This document shows positions 1-11,158 of a stretch of DNA of 64,000 nt, piece after piece. The position numbers were made by a program, and so were the translations under genes. Origin of the DNA: Moniliophthora roreri (lineage: Eukaryota > Basidiomycota > Agaricomycetes > Agaricales > Marasmiaceae); assembly GCA_001466705.2 (NCBI GenBank), contig LATX02000251.1:124001-188000 (forward strand). The letters run 5' to 3'. The notes beneath the pieces were generated by a model. The model made no database searches. It saw only the letters and a program-made list of their open reading frames with translations, and was not told the origin of the DNA. The stretch's first letter is position 1; the number at the start of each line of letters is the position of its first letter.

Positions 1-3000
1 AGCATTTTGTATGGTGCTTGTTTGATGACATGCAATTGTCCATAGATTGTAATGGATCCAATCATAAGCAGAACATTCCTGGCTAAGCCTTGAGTTTGGT
101 TAAGACTGCCATTCACACTCTGCATATGAATATAGGTAGCTGGATCCCACATAATTCCTTGGCCAATCACTTCTTCTTTATCAATGCAGATGATTTGAGA
201 CCCCATATCTAAGAGTGCCTCAATCACCTCCAGATGATTGTTTAAGTTCGGGAATATGCAGTGCAGCGCTTCTGTTGATCTGGCCGCTATAATGACTCTT
301 CCTCTCTCGGAGGAGTCCTATTTGTTTAAGAACTGTTCCACTACATCCTTTTGTACTATTGCCCTGGCAGGCATTCTGTCAACTTCTTGACTGAGTACTT
401 TAAAATGCTCTTCCCAGCTTTCTCTAGCTAAGTCACTGGTCTCTATTACATGGGTACAGTTTCCCAGATCATCAATTACTTCTTGGCTTAGTGCCAGCAC
501 TTAAGTTTGAGGTAATGACTCATAAAATGTTTTAATACATTTGTGTTTTATTTCTTTTAGTTGTAGCCTTCTTATCATTGTTCTTCAGAAGGACAGCAAC
601 AGCTTGGTTAAGACTTCTAAAGGTACCAGAACTTCAGATGCTAAGTATTTGTTAATAACTGCATCTTCCAGAGCCTTTGTCGTTTCTAGGGTGTCTTCCT
701 CAGGTATCGAGGTCAAATCTGTTGACCTTTGGTTGTCTTTTGTGGGTTTTTCTGAAACTTCCCCACTCTGCTTTTGTTTGTCTAAATGCACCATCCCCTT
801 TTCTATTGCTTGATTTTTGAGGATCAGAGGCCTGTCTATTGGCTTCACTTTATCAAATGGACAGGCATCTCAGAGTAGCACTTTATTAGGTGTAGGAATG
901 TCTTCACTATGTGTTTCTTCTGTCTTATCTTTGACTTTTTCTTCATTTCTGGGTTTTTCTTTTTTTGATTGCATGTTTGCTTTTAATAGACTTTCTAGGT
1001 CCCAATATAAGGATTTATCAAAGCCCTTAGGAGGTGAAATAGAAACTTCTAATGATCTGCCTTTACCCTCAGAGGATTTTGCCTTAGTAGCTTTGGCATT
1101 GTGCACTACTTTCCCCATTACTGGGCTTCTTAGTTTTTTGTAACATCATTCTGAGCTGCATTTAGTTGCATCTGTTGTAACATCACTGCCACTAATTGTT
1201 GTAGTGTTTTCTCCTTGAATACAGGAGCTGCCATGGTTGCAGCATAGAATATGTTCAGCAGCTTATCTTCTTCTTCTATCCCACTAAAGAAGTAGGTGTC
1301 TGACGACATCACCCATCCTTTAGATTTTGCATATTCAGTAACCTTGTCTTTCCAGAACTTGGTCCCTTCATGCTTTGGTAATCTTTTTCCATTCTTTAAG
1401 ATATAATGATTGGCTGATTCATTCCAAACCAGCCACCTATTATTAACCATTTGTTTGTGTGACGGACATTCCCTTACCATGTGGCCTTGTTCACCACACT
1501 AGTAACAAATTTGTCCAGTACTTGTGGATGGTGCAGCCCTTCCTATCATAGGTTGCCCATGTTTTCCTCAGATGTCTTGGTTCATAGTGAATGTCAGCAT
1601 CCCTTGGCTAAGAGGTTTCGGAGTTGCAAGAGCACCTAGTAAACTTGTCATTTGCCTTTTCAAGTTTTCTATCTCTTGACTCTGTGCTTGTATAGTACAT
1701 TGGTGCACATCTATGGTTGCTGCTACACTCAAACTATACATATTACTATCCTGTTCCTCTTTCTTAGGAAACAATGATGGTACTATCTCTTCTTGTTTTA
1801 TAGCTGGCAGCATTGCCACTTGGCTAGGAGTTTGCCCTTGCACTGCTTTCACCTGCACATTCATCAACAGTATAGGAATCCCTATAGAAAAGGCCATACC
1901 CAGTATAATGGGTTGCATCTTCTCAGGAATTGCTGACTGATGTGAATTCAGGAAATAAATGTTCCCTGAATTGGTTGACATCACTATCTCAGCCTACTCA
2001 ATGACATCGTTGAGTTCCTAAGGATCTTGTTGTCTTCTAGGGTCTTCTTTTCCTTTATCTAGTTTATTGAGTGTAAATAGCTCCATCTGCTGTTGAACAT
2101 GTGTCTTGAACATGGATTCAAAGGCACTCAATTACATTTGTACCACTGCATGGTTCGAAAGGAGAGCTGGAGGCTTAAGAAGCTTTTTGAGTTTGAGTAG
2201 GAATGCTTAATTGTACTTCTTTAGTTTCTCTAGTCCTCCAAATCTGATATACTGATTGTGCAACACTATCCACTACAATCTGTCTGTTGATCCATTGTCC
2301 ATATCTGCTGAATCAGGGAATTCCTTAAATAAGAGCTTTTTAAAGTCTTCTCAAGAGTTGCCTTTAGCTTCACTACTTTCTTGTAATTCTGTGCATAGTT
2401 TATAGGACATCTTCCACATTACAGAATAGATCTTTGAGGCATCCTCTGTCAAACCAGCCATCTTAAACTGGATTTGAAGATCATTGATCTATGCTTGTAA
2501 GGTATCTGGTTCATCTTCATCAAATGACTTTACTGTATGCAGAATTTTTCTAACATTTCCTTCTGCCAACTTATCCAGCTGATCTTGCAGTAGGTGATCC
2601 CATCGGAGACATTGCATGTTTCCTGTAGTTGGCATTTCATTGTTATTCTAGAGTTGTTTGGTTTCTGTTTCTTCAAATATTTGAAGTAGATTAAACTCTT
2701 CAGCTAAGACCTCTACTCTAGATAACTGAGTGTTTTGGTCTATAATTAAGGTAGCAATAGCAATAATGTTTCTACCAGGTGTGGATGAGGTAGTACTTCT
2801 AGTAGATGGTGTTGAAGTACTTGCTTGAGAATCAATATGAATAAGTCCACTTCTATTGAATTCAACCAGATCTGTTAATAAAACAGCTCCTGTCACAGTT
2901 GCTGATCTGGTTGCTCTGACTGGAGCTGTCAGATTCAATCTAGCAGTCTTTTTCTTTGATTCTTTCTGCTTTTTAGACCTTGATGAACTTTCTGCTACCA

Positions 3001-3046
3001 GAGTAGGTAGAAAAGCACCAGGAATCTGTGTTTCAGGTTCAGACAC
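1..3046 (-). pseudogene. Decayed Ty3/gypsy gag-protease fragment
   Basis: The minus strand reads as a fungal Ty3/gypsy polyprotein broken by many stops. From right to left there is a Gag N-terminus (open 3046-2648), a Gag core (about 2.64-2.24 kb), a CCHC zinc knuckle (about 1463-1507) and, near position 1, an aspartic-protease start with D-M-G-S at 198-209 in place of the usual D-S/T-G-S. Inside the knuckle a Trp codon has become TAG, so the first Cys pair is split by a stop. The pol region lies beyond the left edge. Stops of the TGG-to-TAG and CGA-to-TGA type suggest C-to-T decay. It is a relic that cannot make Gag. The family call is firm; the exact ends are not. Confidence 0.75.
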
Positions 3047-3185
3047 ACTTAGAGTCTTAGCAAAGAGTGTGCCTGCACTGAGCTCTTTGTAGAAATTGGT
3101 CTAGAACCTTTTCCAGTACACTGAGTGCTGTACTTGTCTTAAAGAAGTCTTGAACTCTGTAGGGTCAGACTATATCAGCTACTGA
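3043..3185. repeat. 142-bp dispersed repeat, copy 1
   Basis: This stretch recurs in the same orientation at 20346-20488 with about 90 percent identity by eye, and contains a shared TCTTGAACTCTGTAGGG block. At its right end (about 3181) it joins a different repeat, while the second copy continues into unrelated DNA. It is probably part of a retroelement LTR or a small non-autonomous repeat. No coding sense was seen. Confidence 0.7.
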
Positions 3186-3510
3186 TGAAGATGCTCAAAC
3201 GCCTATGCCTCTACTATGAAAACACAAGGCCTGTGGTGCCAAAATACCTCTGAAAAAGGTATATATAAGTTCTTGATTCTCAGTTTTTGGCTGTGAGTTG
3301 GTTTAGCATGATTCACTGTTACTGCAACATCAAGAATAATTCTCAATATCTTGCTCAGTAGTTCAGAGATGACAGCCTTCAAAACAACTTCTCAGATCAA
3401 GATTGGTGTTCATTTTGCATAATATCTATTGGTTTTGTGGTTTATTAATCACTTCGAAAGCAAAACTGGTATAGGTTTCAACCAGAAACTTGTTATGAAA
3501 AAACACACTT
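3181..3510 (+). repeat. Diverged inverted copy of part of the tandem unit
   Basis: The plus strand here matches the complement strand of 8640-8985 (and 12576-12921) at roughly 85 percent, including a TATATATAAG box and the end of a short reading frame with the residues TDEDAQ..PMPLL before its stop. It is an older copy of the 3' end of the uncharacterised gene carried in the tandem unit, in the opposite orientation. The match fades by about 3510. Confidence 0.65.
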
Positions 3511-4601
3511 TAGCCATATTATTTACACATGTATGTAGCATACTCTTAATTTCTGAACTATAGCACATGTGAGAGGTTCACTATTATGATTGACAAGCAT
3601 GTATTCCTATTTATAGTAACATTTCACTAACTACCTACATACATGAGGATACTAGTATATAATAAGTAGTTAGTATGACTATGTACTCCAGTCTTGAGCT
3701 GGTTTATTCCTGACCAGTAATTAATTCATTCTCATCATCCTTACCTTTGTCTGAGTTGAGGGAGCATTAGCCAGGTCAGAACTGGTTGGTCACTAACAAA
3801 AGCTCAAGACTTCTCTCATCCTCTCTCACGCTCTCTCTCTCCCCATCCAAACATGTTCCATCATCACCAACTTAAACCTCAAACCTATCATCCATCCCTC
3901 TCCCATTTTCTTTTACAGCATTACCTGAACATTTCACATTTTTGTATTCTTTCCCTTGATGAACATATCCTACTGGGTAGATTACACATGTCTTCACTGT
4001 TCTCCTCCATCATTCCTCCTCATGTTTTCGTTATTATAAATCCAAGAAGCAATCCTGTTGGTCAGTAACAGTCCAAACATGTCAGCTAGTTGTGACCTGA
4101 ATGTTTGAAGAAGGCACTAGTTCTCTGAATGAACTATTGGACATTCCACTTCATTGTGGGTGATTTAGAGGTTGACTCCTCTTTGCAGGAAGACTTCAGC
4201 TATCTGGGATTCTATTGAATACTGGGGATGTCAGCTGCACAATTGCGAACAGTACTGGTTTCTTAGCCTCCATAATTATGTACATACTTTATGATACAAC
4301 CCATAGTGTGTGCCTACAGCAATTACTGGTGAAGAACCACACTAGGATAGGTGGTTGTAGATACAAATAAATAAATTGTAAAACCCAATCAATAAGGCCC
4401 TTATGACCTTATTGAGTTCGAAGAAGTAGTAATAGATAAAAACCTAAGAGGCAAAGCTTCAGTTGTGTGCTGGCTCCAAGGTACTAAAAGCAACAACCTT
4501 TGGTGATCAAATATTGTCAAGAGTACTCCTACTTTGATCCCCAATTGTATTACTTCCCTTCCTCTCTTTTCAATTAAATTTGATAGAATCACACCCCTGA
4601 T
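3511..4601. other. Non-coding repeat debris, possible LTR/leader
   Basis: No gene is seen. The stretch is AT-rich, with a pyrimidine-rich tract (CTCTCTCTCT near 3830) and a short hairpin (ACTAACTAC near 3626 against GTAGTTAGT near 3666). It directly precedes a gypsy Gag start at 4602, so it may hold the decayed 5' LTR and leader. I could not place LTR ends or a primer-binding site. Confidence 0.35.
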
Positions 4602-5317
4602 ATGGATAACCAAACTCCACCAGATCCAATCACCAATAACCTCCCTGAAGGACATGAAAGACTTCCTGCTTCAAGCCATGAAGACAGAGGATTCTTTGGA
4701 CTTGTCTGGGCATGCTTGAGAATGATTCTAGAATGGTTCTTGATCATTGCTGGAAACACAGCAAAGACCACAGCAGCAATGGAACAAATTGCCCAAGCTG
4801 CCACCCATTATAAGAACAAAGAACCCAAAATCAATGTCAAAACCCCAGAGAAATACTAGGGAGAACCAGAAAGAGCAGACACTTTCATTAACTCATTGGT
4901 ATTATACTTCCTGGGATGAAGAATCAGTAATAAAGGAAATAAGATCATTATAGCACTCAGCCTAATCACTGGAGGAGCAAATGACATAGCAGGAAACTGG
5001 GCTGATCTCCAATGAAAGTTAATTGTTGAACAAGAAAATGATCAGATTGACACATGGAAAGACTTTCAAGACAGTTTCATCATCTACTTCAAATATTCAT
5101 CAACCAAAGATGAATTACAAGCAAAGTTGGTGAAACTGAAACAAGGAAAGATAACTGCTGACAAATATATCACTCAGTTCAAAGGATACATGAACAGGAG
5201 CAAATTTGACAATGAAGCTCTCTTATTTTGGTTCAAAAATGGGTTAAACAATAGATTATGAAGTTTGGTCTGGAGTCTTAGACCCATGCCAACAACACTC
5301 AGCAAACACTATGTATG
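4602..5317 (+). pseudogene. Decayed Ty3/gypsy gag fragment
   Basis: The open frame from ATG 4602 starts M-D-N-Q-T and is followed by frames with several stops that still read as a retrotransposon Gag core (for example the residues TWKDFQDSF and ITADKYITQFKGY around 5.06-5.2 kb). It stops matching at about 5310, exactly where a DNA element has inserted. The reading resumes at 6003 in reverse transcriptase, so the rest of Gag and the protease are missing. It is a dead copy, on the strand opposite to the element at 1-3 kb. Confidence 0.7.
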
Positions 5318-5996
5318 AGGTGTTCTTTTAACATGGTTTTCTGATTGAGAAAACACTTAATCTTCTTGCAAAGAGAATTTTTATAAAACTATATATAAAT
5401 TCTAAATTTCAATTGTGTCCTCTCAACAAGAATATGCCTGGAGAATACTAAATTTTCAGCAGCAAAAGATATAGAATTTTCAAATTCTGAGAATTAATAG
5501 ATAATACAATATATTAGAATAATTTCCATACTGAGAAAACATTAATTTTTCTCTGGCTGAAAATGCTCAGAAAATGCTGATAAGATAAGATAAAAATTCC
5601 ATATTTTCTATTGTGGGAAAGTCAGAGAAAACACTAGGAAAACACTAGGAAAACAGTAGGAAAATCATGTGAAAACACTATATTTTAAAGCAGTTTTTAG
5701 ATAGTTTTCATATAGTTTTCCTTTTGTATTTAACATGTTTTCTCACTATTTTATAAGGCAGAAAATCTAGTATATTTGTAATTAGAAAATTAAAGGATAA
5801 TTCTATAATTTCATTATTATAAAATAATAAAAAAACACAGACTCTTCTGGAAATTAAAATCCAGAGTATGCTTGCTGTTTTCAATATGTGATGACAACTT
5901 GAAACTAATAGAATTTTCTGAGTGTTGTCTGGAAGCAAATATATAGCAGTATTCTGGGTGTATTTCCTTTGTATTAATAGCATAAAAAGAACACCT
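5318..5996. mobile_element. 679-bp non-autonomous DNA transposon (MITE-like) with 6-bp TSD
   Basis: The element begins AGGTGTTCTTTT and ends with its reverse complement AAAAGAACACCT, a 12-bp perfect terminal inverted repeat. It is flanked on both sides by TGTATG (5312-5317 and 5997-6002), a 6-bp target-site duplication. The interior is very AT-rich, has no plausible transposase frame, and contains several GAAAACACTAG-type motifs. It sits inside a gypsy relic between Gag and RT. The superfamily is undetermined. Confidence 0.75.
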
Positions 5997-6002
5997 TGTA
6001 TG

Positions 6003-6530
6003 TAGTGGCCAAGACTTTAAGGATATATTTGACAGAAAGAAGTTTGACTCTCTACCACTGAGAAGACCTTGGGATTACGCAATTGAACTAATCTCTGGGT
6101 CAAAAGGAGAAAACTCTGCCAAAATATATCCATTAAGTCCATCAGAACAAAAGGAACTTGATGACTTCTTAGAAGAAAACCTCAAAACAGGATGAATCAG
6201 ACCTTCAAAATCACCATTTGCATCTCCATTCTTTGTCAAAAAGAAAGATGGAAAATTAAGACCAGTACAAGATTACCAAAAGTTAAATGAGCAAATGTTT
6301 AAAAACTGTTATTCTTTGCCATTGACACAAGAACTGGTTGACAAACTTAAAGATGCAGTATGGTTTTCAAAAATGGATGTCTGCTGGGGTTTTAAAAACA
6401 TTCGGATCAAAGAAGGAGATGAATGGAAAGCAGCATTCCTTATGAATTGAGGGATGTTCAAGCCTTTAGTCATGTTCTTCGGCCTTATGAATTCTCCAGC
6501 CACATTCCAAACCATGATGAACATGATATT
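6003..6530 (+). pseudogene. Decayed Ty3/gypsy reverse-transcriptase N-terminal fragment
   Basis: The plus strand resumes after the second TGTATG with a gypsy RT N-terminus: the residues KKFDSLPLRRPWDYAIEL, then [33 protein letters not shown] and MFFGLMNSPATFQTMMN. These are family-typical blocks upstream of the YxDD box. At least two Arg codons have become TGA. Homology ends near 6530, before the catalytic YxDD, so the copy is truncated. It belongs with the Gag piece at 4602; the protease region between them is absent. Confidence 0.8.
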
Positions 6531-7222
6531 ATGATGAGAAGGAGAAGGATAGTCTAAAGGTAGACTGGTAGGGAAGGAGGTCAGAACAATGCTAGTAAAG
6601 TAGCCATAAAATAAAAAGTGGAGTAAGGTTGACTATTGTCAATACTAGAGCACAGGCCCAATGAGATCAATCAGATTCCTCAGCAATCTGATCTATCCGA
6701 TACAGATAATGAAAGATAAAAGTATGGGTTTTAAGGAATGAAACACTTAGCTCTGTGTTACTAAGTTCCTGGGGCTCGACACTTGCTCAAAAGGATGCTT
6801 AAAGACTCACTCTGGCTCTGAGATGAGGGGAAAAGGAAGGAAGACTCCTGTTACATTACTGACAGCTGCCAATGAGAGCATCACAGTGGTCTGTGTGCTG
6901 ATACAAACTGTGCCAATCAACAGGATAAGACAAATTGAGTTGAAATAAGATAAAGTGGCTATTAAAATAAGATTTTGACACTGCGAGTCTCTTAAGCTTC
7001 AAGACTATGGGACTCCACCATGTGAGACCATCAGGCACCACTCGAGAGTTGACCAAGCTCTCTCATGCATTGGTTGACCAAACCATAGCATGGTGTGCTC
7101 TGAATCAGGTGGGCTGGCATTCCATCTGCCTTTGATAGCACTTTGTCGTAGGTAAGAAGAAGTAATGGGGAAAGGTCAAATTGTGTCAGTTGGAGAATTG
7201 AGAATACCTATACTTGTCAGAG
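6531..7222. other. Non-coding debris between gypsy relic and tandem unit
   Basis: No gene or recognisable repeat is seen. The only open frame is a 66-codon minus frame (7056-6856) with no recognisable motif. The left border is where gypsy RT homology stops; the right border is where the 3.9-kb tandem unit begins. Confidence 0.4.
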
Positions 7223-8938
7223 AAGAGGAGATGATAAGTAGGGAAATTCATAAAGAGTCAGAAAGGACATATCAAGAAATCAGAGAATAAGCACTCTCAG
7301 TGATATGTATAACTTTTACCTGTTATTTCACATGCAAATAGAGAATATTTTGCACTTTTATGGTTGAAAATGACATAGATAAGGGAATTGAGGACTAGTG
7401 TGAGCCCTGAGCAGCTAGTCAAAGTGAGTAGTAGAAAAGGATATAAAATATTAGCAGAGTAATGGTTGATGGTAGGCCATATATGGGTACCTGACTACTG
7501 CTAGTATGAAAATAAACAGTGAATCTGAACACAGAGGAGCATTCTGAAACCTGCAGGGAACAACACCATATAATACTTCTCTATTGAAAGCATACCAAAG
7601 GGAATATTTTCACTTTTAACAATATTTCCAATCTATACCCAACTTGAAGGAAGAATAAAAGCCTTCAATGATACACATACAAGAATGTTATCAAGAAACA
7701 GATATGAAACAGAGGATGACAAATTATCGGCGAGGGATACTTGAGATACTGAATGTCAAATTGAAGAATGAAAGAGATGATCGGCTACTGGAAGAGTGCC
7801 TGTATTACAGAAAAACGAAAGACAAAGCTGTATAATAAGAAACCAGCATGGCTGAGCTTACGTGTACACTTTAAACAATAGAGATGGAAGCATATTGCAC
7901 ATCTATAGAGCAGATGATAGAAGACAGAGAAGGAAGGAACCATGTGGAGCAGCATGGAAGTATAATATTTTCAAATGGAGTCGGAAGGAGAGCCGTTTGA
8001 TAGAGAAAATTGCAAACAGTTAGTGTCAGAAGACTGCACAATCATCAAAGAAAAAGAATAAAAGAGATTATAGCTATGAAGCCTGACTAAAATTGGACAC
8101 CATGACAGAGAAATTACCAAACACAGCTCAGTTTATATAATATTTATTACCCAACTCAGTTTTATTTGTATTTGTGACAGATATATTAGATTATTTATGT
8201 TGTAGGGTATATAAGGGGACATGTTTTGTAGGTGGAAATCAGGAGAGATACTGCCCACTAATTACCAGAGTGTATGACATTGTTGTTCAGGTAGAAGAGC
8301 TACTGGCAATCAGTATTTTTCAACCACTTTGGGCCCTAGCTTATTTAGTTGTGCAAGAGGCACAGGCTAGTTGAGACCTGAGATTGTAACCCAAACCAGA
8401 AATATAAATAAAAGCTAGGAAGAGCTTAGTTTTTAATGCAAAAGGCATGTTTTCCAATAAGAGAAACATTGTATCAGTCTACTAAGAGGGTAGCTGATGT
8501 GCATCAGTATAGTCTGGTGTTTCAACATGAATCAGAGAGGGTTTCAGGCTAGCAGTGTCTAGAAGATTTGTCCTCTTGAGAATTATTGCAGAACATAGCT
8601 AAGAGGGCTATATTCAGGCACAAGAAGTACCTTTGTTCTCACTTAGAAGAAGTTTATTCTTTGGGCAGTTTCTGGTCAAAATCTATACTAGTATTTGCTT
8701 TTGAAGTGATTAATAAAACCACAAAACTGATAAATATTATACAAATGAACACCCATTTTCGATTTGAGAAGTTGTTTTGAAGGCAATCATCTCTGGATGA
8801 CCAAGCAAGACATTCAGAATTATTATTGATGTTGTGGTAACAGTGAACCATGCCAAACCAACTCGCAAACAAAACTGAGAATCAAGAACTTATATATACC
8901 TTTTTCAGGGGTATTTTGGCACCACAGGCCTCATGTTT

Positions 8939-9738
8939 TCATAGTAGAGGCATAGGTTTTTGAGCATCTTCATCAGTGCTAATGTGGGAAAACAAGGAGT
9001 CCATGAAGAGTCCAAGTGACTCACGCTGTCACTCCCTATAAAACCCGACGTAGGAGTGTCTGAAGTAGTTAGATGTAGCAGGAGGTCTAGTCTATGACGG
9101 ACTTGGTTTCTGAGACCATGCTTTATCCAAACCTCTGCTAGCAATTCTCCATCACAAACTCACATGCCCATAGCAACATACATGAGCTTTGCCACAAAAG
9201 TAGGCTCGACATGTGCAATAGCTTGCCAGGTAAGGATACCTCTGATAGCCTTCTTCATTGTCCTAGTGAACTCTGAAATGCCATTCCAATTGGCAACAGG
9301 CTTGCTGTTCCCTTTGAAGATAAGCATATGATCAGCATCTGAACAGAAACAGAAAGAACATGAATAGGAAATGAATCATTCAGGAGTGAGTGCTGGATGT
9401 CCTGCTAAGTAACAAGCAGGTATCCCGTGGTGCCCCTGGCCTATGCTTTCCAGGCAAACAAGGTCTTTGATCTCTGTCCAAGTCAACTTGTGGTCTTGGT
9501 GGTGGACTGTAATGGTAGCTGGAAGTGAAGAAAAAGTGTCAGTAAAGCCAATGTCAAGCTCAAGTTCATAGAAGTAACAAATTGTAAACATAGCTTGTCT
9601 AGCGCTGTGATAAGGAATGCCAATGCAACCTTGATAGTTTCCCATGGCTGTGGAGATATTTGCATTGAGCAACATCTCTCTGATGCCATCTCCCATCTTG
9701 TGTTGATGTGCCCAATTTTGGCCTAGACATGAAATCAT
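8939..9738 (-). pseudogene. Uncharacterised decayed gene in copy A, carrying the complemented block
   Basis: The minus strand has a 120-codon frame (9738-9376) rich in Trp, Tyr and His, which I do not recognise. It is followed after stops by in-register coding-like stretches (for example the residues SKPVANWNGISEFTRTMKKA near 9.3 kb, then LLAEVWIKH). In copy A the reading after WIKH is destroyed by the 94-nt block at 9023-9116. In copy B it continues sensibly. Function unknown. It may be a transposon passenger or a lineage-specific fungal family. Confidence 0.4.
9023..9116. other. 94-nt block that is the unreversed complement of the same block in copy B
   Basis: Read left to right, each base here is the Watson-Crick partner of the base at the same offset in copy B (12959-13052): acgctgtcac here, tgcgacagtg there, through to ..tgagac here, ..actctg there. 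All 94 positions agree with simple complementation. The flanks are identical on both sides. It is not a reverse complement, so an ordinary inversion cannot explain it. Confidence 0.95.
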
Positions 9739-9864
9739 GCACTTTTCACGTCAAATACTAGAAAAAGAGCCCAGAAGTATGTATGATATCCACATAACTT
9801 GCTGACCCACAAGCTCTAATACGGCACCTAAGTTTTAAGTGCCAGGTCTAATAAGTCTAATAAT

Positions 9865-10828
9865 TGACACTGCAACACAATCTAGAGGAGGTTAGTAGTC
9901 TATACTAGCCCCCTACATTACAGTGAAGCATTGCTGTGAGGGTCCTTGGTCAATAAAACAGGCCAGAAACCACTAATTCCAAACACAAAGGAATAGATAT
10001 CAGTGGGATCCACAGTCTAAGTGCACTAGATTGTTTGTTTTGTGATTACATTGCATGATAATTTGTCAATAGACTTAAAACCTAATTATTACTATTGATA
10101 ACTAGTACACGGTTGGAACTTGTTCCTATGTGGAGCTTTGAAGACACTCATGTAGATATAATGGCCTTTCCAGGTGTATGTAGGACAACTGATAGGCAAC
10201 GAGTATGCCAGAAATTGTGAATGACTCACAAGATCATATGCAGGACAGGAGGAGATTGAATACAGCAGATATCTAGACCATGACATCTACCAATCCAATA
10301 GTAGAAAGCAGCTATGCAGAAGTGAACTGGCGGAAAGGGAAACATACCCGTGTATACAGCTGGTCCAGAACCCATGGCTACACAGAAGTAGCTACATGGA
10401 AGGATTGTATGACCCAGCAATGCTCCACACAGGGTCAAAAACCCAATAAATCAACTGTTTGGTCACCAAATATACCCAATATACCTAATTGCTATGTGGA
10501 ATCGAACTTTTAGGCACAAACACATACGATTTATACTATAAACTAAAACATGCTCATTTTATCTTTTATTTTGTTATTTCCAATTATTATTCTGTATATA
10601 AAGAGCTGTACTTGTAGATGCAGGCTCAAGCACTGACTGGTACTTGCACCTTACAGCCCCACACAGCGTCGATTTAGACCTTTGCACAGCTTCTTAGACC
10701 AAGTCTTTATGCACTTGCCAGTTAGTCGCTTCTAGTCGAGCTGAGATTTATACATATATATATATCTTGCCTCACTGTATACAAATCCAATAACCAATCA
10801 ATAAACCACTCGTGTTTAAAAACCTACA
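9865..10828 (+). repeat. Candidate LTR inside the tandem unit
   Basis: The stretch begins TGACACTGCAAC and ends AACCTACA, followed by TTTGTGACCCTTGAG, which resembles a gypsy leader. It holds a TATA-like TATATAAAG near 10596. A copy lies at 13801-14764, and a third begins at the contig start just after the N at 15167, as expected if assembly broke at a repeat edge. No target duplication was found, and the ends are guesses based on TG..CA. Confidence 0.3.
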
Positions 10829-11158
10829 CTTTGTGACCCTTGAGTGCAATACTTAAGTCATCTTAACTAGAGTCTTTAGACTCTGCAATCTAAGCCAGCC
10901 AATTGAAGATATAAAGGGTTCTGTCCCCTTTCTCACCCTGAATCACTTGAGATAGACTCAGTCTCATAGCAGACTTGTACAGTGCTTTCTCACTTATAGA
11001 AGCCTCTATTGTGGGTTTTGGTGTGTGTTGTGTGTGTGTGGGTTTTGTAGCTGTGTTTAGCTGCAGAAGCTCTTTTTAGAGAGCTTTTAGGAGTGAAGAT
11101 AGCATGTAGCTGTCTTTTAAAGGAGATAGAGTTTCTGCCTCTTCAGCGTTTGTCATAA

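Larger units (their letters stand above)
7223..11158. repeat. 3.9-kb tandem unit, copy A
   Basis: This is the first of two direct, abutting copies with a constant offset of 3,936 bp. Sequences and open frames compared by eye are identical in both copies, apart from a 94-nt block at 9023-9116. The copy starts at AAGAGGAG near 7223 and runs into copy B with CATAAAA/GAGGAG at the junction; AAG is shared by both parent ends (3-bp microhomology). Contents are an uncharacterised decayed gene on the minus strand (8.9-9.7 kb), an LTR-like stretch (9.87-10.83 kb), and a TG-rich microsatellite near 11.02 kb. Confidence 0.9.

Noticed and set aside
3626..3674. Short inverted repeat ACTAACTAC / GTAGTTAGT as a terminator or transposon end
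   Set aside because: Nine bases with a 30-bp AT-rich spacer can arise by chance in such DNA; no target duplication or second copy was seen.
9023..9116. Simple inversion or gene conversion as the cause of the copy A/B difference
   Set aside because: The reverse complement of either block does not match the other; only the unreversed complement does, with identical flanks.
10751..11040. TATATATATATA and TGTGTGTTGTGTGTG microsatellites
   Set aside because: Ordinary simple repeats inside the tandem unit, with no sign of function.
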